Shown here: one piece after another, positions 10,677 through 12,466 of the stretch | Numbering within the stretch: position 1 is the first letter of the stretch | Layout of the letters: each line of letters opens with the position of its first letter | Source of the DNA: JALHQU01 sp043745295 | GTDB lineage: Bacteria; Planctomycetota; Planctomycetia; Gemmatales; Gemmataceae | Length of the DNA: 12,466 bases | Assembly: GCA_043745295.1 (NCBI GenBank) | Contig: JAYTTN010000785.1 | Span: 1 to 12,466, forward strand | Direction of reading: 5' to 3' | The notes under the pieces: generated by a model | What the model was told of the DNA's origin: nothing | Database searches by the model: none | What the model saw: only the letters and a program-made list of their open reading frames with translations | Program-made: the position numbers and the translations under genes

Positions 10677-12466
10677 TCACTTCTTCGTCACCACCTTCAG
10701 CTTCACCTTGTCGGCGACGAACGTCTTCTCGCCGGCGGACGGGAAGCGGATCTTGATCCGCCGCAGCGCGCCGAACCCGCTCACGTCCGTGATCTGCCCG
10801 ATGCCGTACTCGTCGTGCTGCACCACCTGCCCCACCGCGTACCCGGTGTCCGGCTCCTGGCTGACAGTCGGCTTGATCGGCGGCAGCCCCGGCCGGCCGG
10901 AGCGAGTCGGGTAGCCGGCACTCGCGGCCGCCGGGCCGACGCTGGCCCGCCACTGGTCGGTGGCGGTGCCGAACTGCGCCCGACTGGCCGACAGGTCCAG
11001 CCGTTCCACCTCCGCCGGCAGCTCGTCCAGGAACATGCTCGGCACGGCGTACAGCGTCTGCCCGCGGAACTCCCGCATCCGCGCGTGGGACAGGTGCAGG
11101 TGTTTCATCGCCCGCGTCATGCCGACGAAGCAGAGCCGCCGTTCTTCCTCCACGTCATCATCCTTGCCGAGGCTGCGCTCGTGCGGCAACAGTCCCTGTT
11201 CGCACGCCAGCATGTAGACGACGGGGAACTCCAGCCCCTTCGCCGCGTGGAACGTCATGACCGACACGCAATCCGATTCGTTCATGCTGTCCACGTCGCT
11301 GGCCAGCGCCACCTGTTCGAGGAAGTCGCCGAGCGTGCGGGCGTGATCCTCGTCGTAAAACTGCTTCGCGGCGGTGATCACTTCTTCGATGTTGGCCAGC
11401 CGTTCCGCGTCGTCCTCGTCGCCCGTCTCCTTCAGCATCTTGCGGTAGCCGGTCAGGTCCAGCACGTGGCCGATGATCTCGTGCGGCGGCAAATCCAGCT
11501 TCGTCCGCAGTTCCGCGAGGATGCCGAAGAAGCCCTTCAGCCCGCTGGCGGCCTTGCCCTTGATGTCCGGGATGCGGTGCAGTTGGTTGCCGGCGGCGGC
11601 CAGTGTCAGCTCGTTGTCGTTGGCGAAGTTCACCAGCCGTTCGAGCGACACCTTGCCGACGCCGCGGGCCGGCTCGTTCACCACCCGCAGGAAGCTGACC
11701 GTGTCGGACGGGTTCACCAGCAGCCGCAGGTACGCCAGGATGTCCTTGTTCTCCTTGCGGTCGAAGAACGCCAGCCCCTTGACGATCTGGAACGGCACGC
11801 CGTGCTTGACGAACGCCGATTCGAGGGTCCGCGACAGCGCGTTGATGCGCAGGAAGATCGCACACTCGCGGTACTTGCACTGACCGTCCGCCACCGCCTT
11901 CTTGATGCGGACCACCACGCCCTCGGCCTCGTCCAGCCCGTTGTCGAACGTCAGCACCTTCACCGACTCGCCCTGCGGGTTGTCGGTGACGAGCGACTTC
12001 TTCTTGCGCTGCTTGTTGCGGTCGATGACGGCGCTGGCGGCGTGCAGGATGGCCTTGGTGCTGCGGTAGTTCTGTTGCAAGGTAATGACCCGCGCCGCCG
12101 GGAAGTCCCGCTCGAAGTCGAGGATGTTGCGAATATCCGAGCCGCGCCACTTGTAGATGGAGTTGTGGACGACCACACCGCCGGCGATAAAGTTGCGATC
12201 GATGGACACCGTGAGGTCGTACACGAGGCCGGAGTAGAACTCCGACCCGATATTGCGGATCGGTTGGAAGTCGAGGCCGGCGGGCGTGTGGATCGGCACT
12301 TCCATGCCGGGGGCGAGTTCGTCCGTGCGGAGTGCGCGGAAGGGTTGCCCGTCGCGGAGGTAGGCGAAGACCTCACCCCCCGGCCCCCGTGTCACGGGCA
12401 AGCCGTCGGCCCGAGACCCCACCCCCCGGCCCCCGCTCCGGGAAGGGGGGGGGGGCGGGGGGGGGG
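10677..12466 (-). CDS. pcrA: UvrD/PcrA-family DNA helicase, C-terminal part, interrupted by an intein (5' end outside window)
   Basis: Numbering from the GTG codon at 12422, residues 1-87 are intein and 88-581 are helicase. The helicase part opens with SIYKWRGSDI, the second half of motif III (the Gln of DDQ lies in the missing N-extein). It continues with motif IV QQNYRST (116-122), motif V VMTFHAAKGLEF (388-399) and motif VI ERRLCFVGMTRA (428-439). The C-terminal 530-580 (VGQVVQHDEYGIGQITDV onward) is the Tudor-like fold of PcrA/UvrD that contacts RNA polymerase in known members. Motifs I, Ia and II are missing because the gene runs off the window. These enzymes are 3'-to-5' helicases in nucleotide excision repair and replication conflict resolution. 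The frame stays open to the last base but the final 45 bases are low-complexity G/C. A functional helicase requires protein splicing. Assignment to PcrA rather than another UvrD paralogue is likely, not proven. Confidence 0.9.
   Translation of the reverse strand, partial: PPPPPPPSRSGGRGVGSRADGLPVTRGPGGEVFAYLRDGQPFRALRTDELAPGMEVPIHTPAGLDFQPIRNIGSEFYSGLVYDLTVSIDRNFIAGGVVVHNSIYKWRGSDIRNILDFERDFPAARVITLQQNYRSTKAILHAASAVIDRNKQRKKKSLVTDNPQGESVKVLTFDNGLDEAEGVVVRIKKAVADGQCKYRECAIFLRINALSRTLESAFVKHGVPFQIVKGLAFFDRKENKDILAYLRLLVNPSDTVSFLRVVNEPARGVGKVSLERLVNFANDNELTLAAAGNQLHRIPDIKGKAASGLKGFFGILAELRTKLDLPPHEIIGHVLDLTGYRKMLKETGDEDDAERLANIEEVITAAKQFYDEDHARTLGDFLEQVALASDVDSMNESDCVSVMTFHAAKGLEFPVVYMLACEQGLLPHERSLGKDDDVEEERRLCFVGMTRAMKHLHLSHARMREFRGQTLYAVPSMFLDELPAEVERLDLSASRAQFGTATDQWRASVGPAAASAGYPTRSGRPGLPPIKPTVSQEPDTGYAVGQVVQHDEYGIGQITDVSGFGALRRIKIRFPSAGEKTFVADKVKLKVVTKK
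12162..12466 (-). other. Intein C-terminal segment inserted at helicase motif III
   Basis: Block F is SGLVYDLTVSIDRNFIA and block G is GGVVVHN, ending in the His-Asn pair (N at 12164-12162) that performs Asn cyclisation. The next codon (12161-12159) is Ser, the +1 nucleophile, which is also the S of the helicase QSIY motif. Upstream, GQPFRALRTDELAPGMEVPI resembles the region after block B of small inteins. No LAGLIDADG or HNH endonuclease motif is visible in the 100 residues available, so it could be a mini-intein. The usual block F His is Arg here. Block A with the N-terminal Cys/Ser lies beyond the window. Confidence 0.85.
12374..12466. repeat. GC-rich direct repeats and G homopolymers at the window end
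   Basis: The 16-base word CACCCCCCGGCCCCCG occurs at 12374-12389 and 12420-12435, 46 bases apart. From 12441 the sequence is almost only G. The pattern resembles intergenic GC-rich repeats common in Gemmata-type genomes (recalled, not checked), here lying inside the intein reading frame. The terminal G runs may be assembly or sequencing artefact. Confidence 0.6.

Noticed and set aside
1..12466. CRISPR array, rRNA, tRNA, transposase or phage structural genes
   Set aside because: No regularly spaced repeats, no conserved RNA gene signatures and no DDE, serine or tyrosine recombinase motifs were found on either strand.

Overview
The window is GC-rich (about 65-70 percent by eye) and looks like a piece of a large planctomycete genome of the Gemmata type. 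The main reason is the product at 4353-5021. Its C-terminal signature (HCREPGVHVRGCWVVDLVLGK) belongs to a large paralogous family that I associate with Gemmataceae. Short coiled-coil and small hypothetical genes with no known homologue are also typical of that group. No rRNA, tRNA, CRISPR array, transposase or phage gene is visible. The right edge runs into G homopolymers and is probably a contig end.

Left part, plus strand (1-5021): the 3' end of a HemY-type protoporphyrinogen oxidase gene; an HNH endonuclease with an unrecognised N-terminal half; a 466-base gap holding a 120-nt element that folds almost completely into a four-way junction; a YjhG/YagF-type D-xylonate dehydratase; a 72-aa orphan gene; a second, displaced copy of the dehydratase 3' end; and a Gemmata-type paralogous-family protein. 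The duplicated 3' end around the 72-aa gene looks like a scar of DNA insertion at the end of a gene.

Middle part, minus strand (5042-9883): a Fic-domain 'mobile mystery protein B' gene with a compact XRE-like partner just upstream. Next comes a four-gene run read right to left: a secreted six-repeat PD40/TolB-like propeller, a 71-aa coiled-coil protein, a 107-aa protein that may be a RelE/ParE-like toxin, and a CNNM/CBS membrane protein lacking the usual CorC_HlyC end. Further right is a Phd/YefM-VapC toxin-antitoxin pair. Two clear toxin-antitoxin-type modules and one candidate therefore lie within 5 kb.

Right part, minus strand (9981-12466): a secreted YceI-family lipocalin-like protein, and a UvrD/PcrA helicase whose visible part begins inside an intein. 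The intein C-terminus (VVVHN followed by Ser) sits exactly at the helicase motif III QSIY site. The N-extein and N-terminal intein lie beyond the window edge, where sequence quality or repeat content collapses.

No single new defence system emerges. The best candidates for something undescribed are the four-way-junction element (1632-1751), the gene-end duplication with its cargo gene (3926-4328), the helicase intein, and the two-gene module at 7461-7992.
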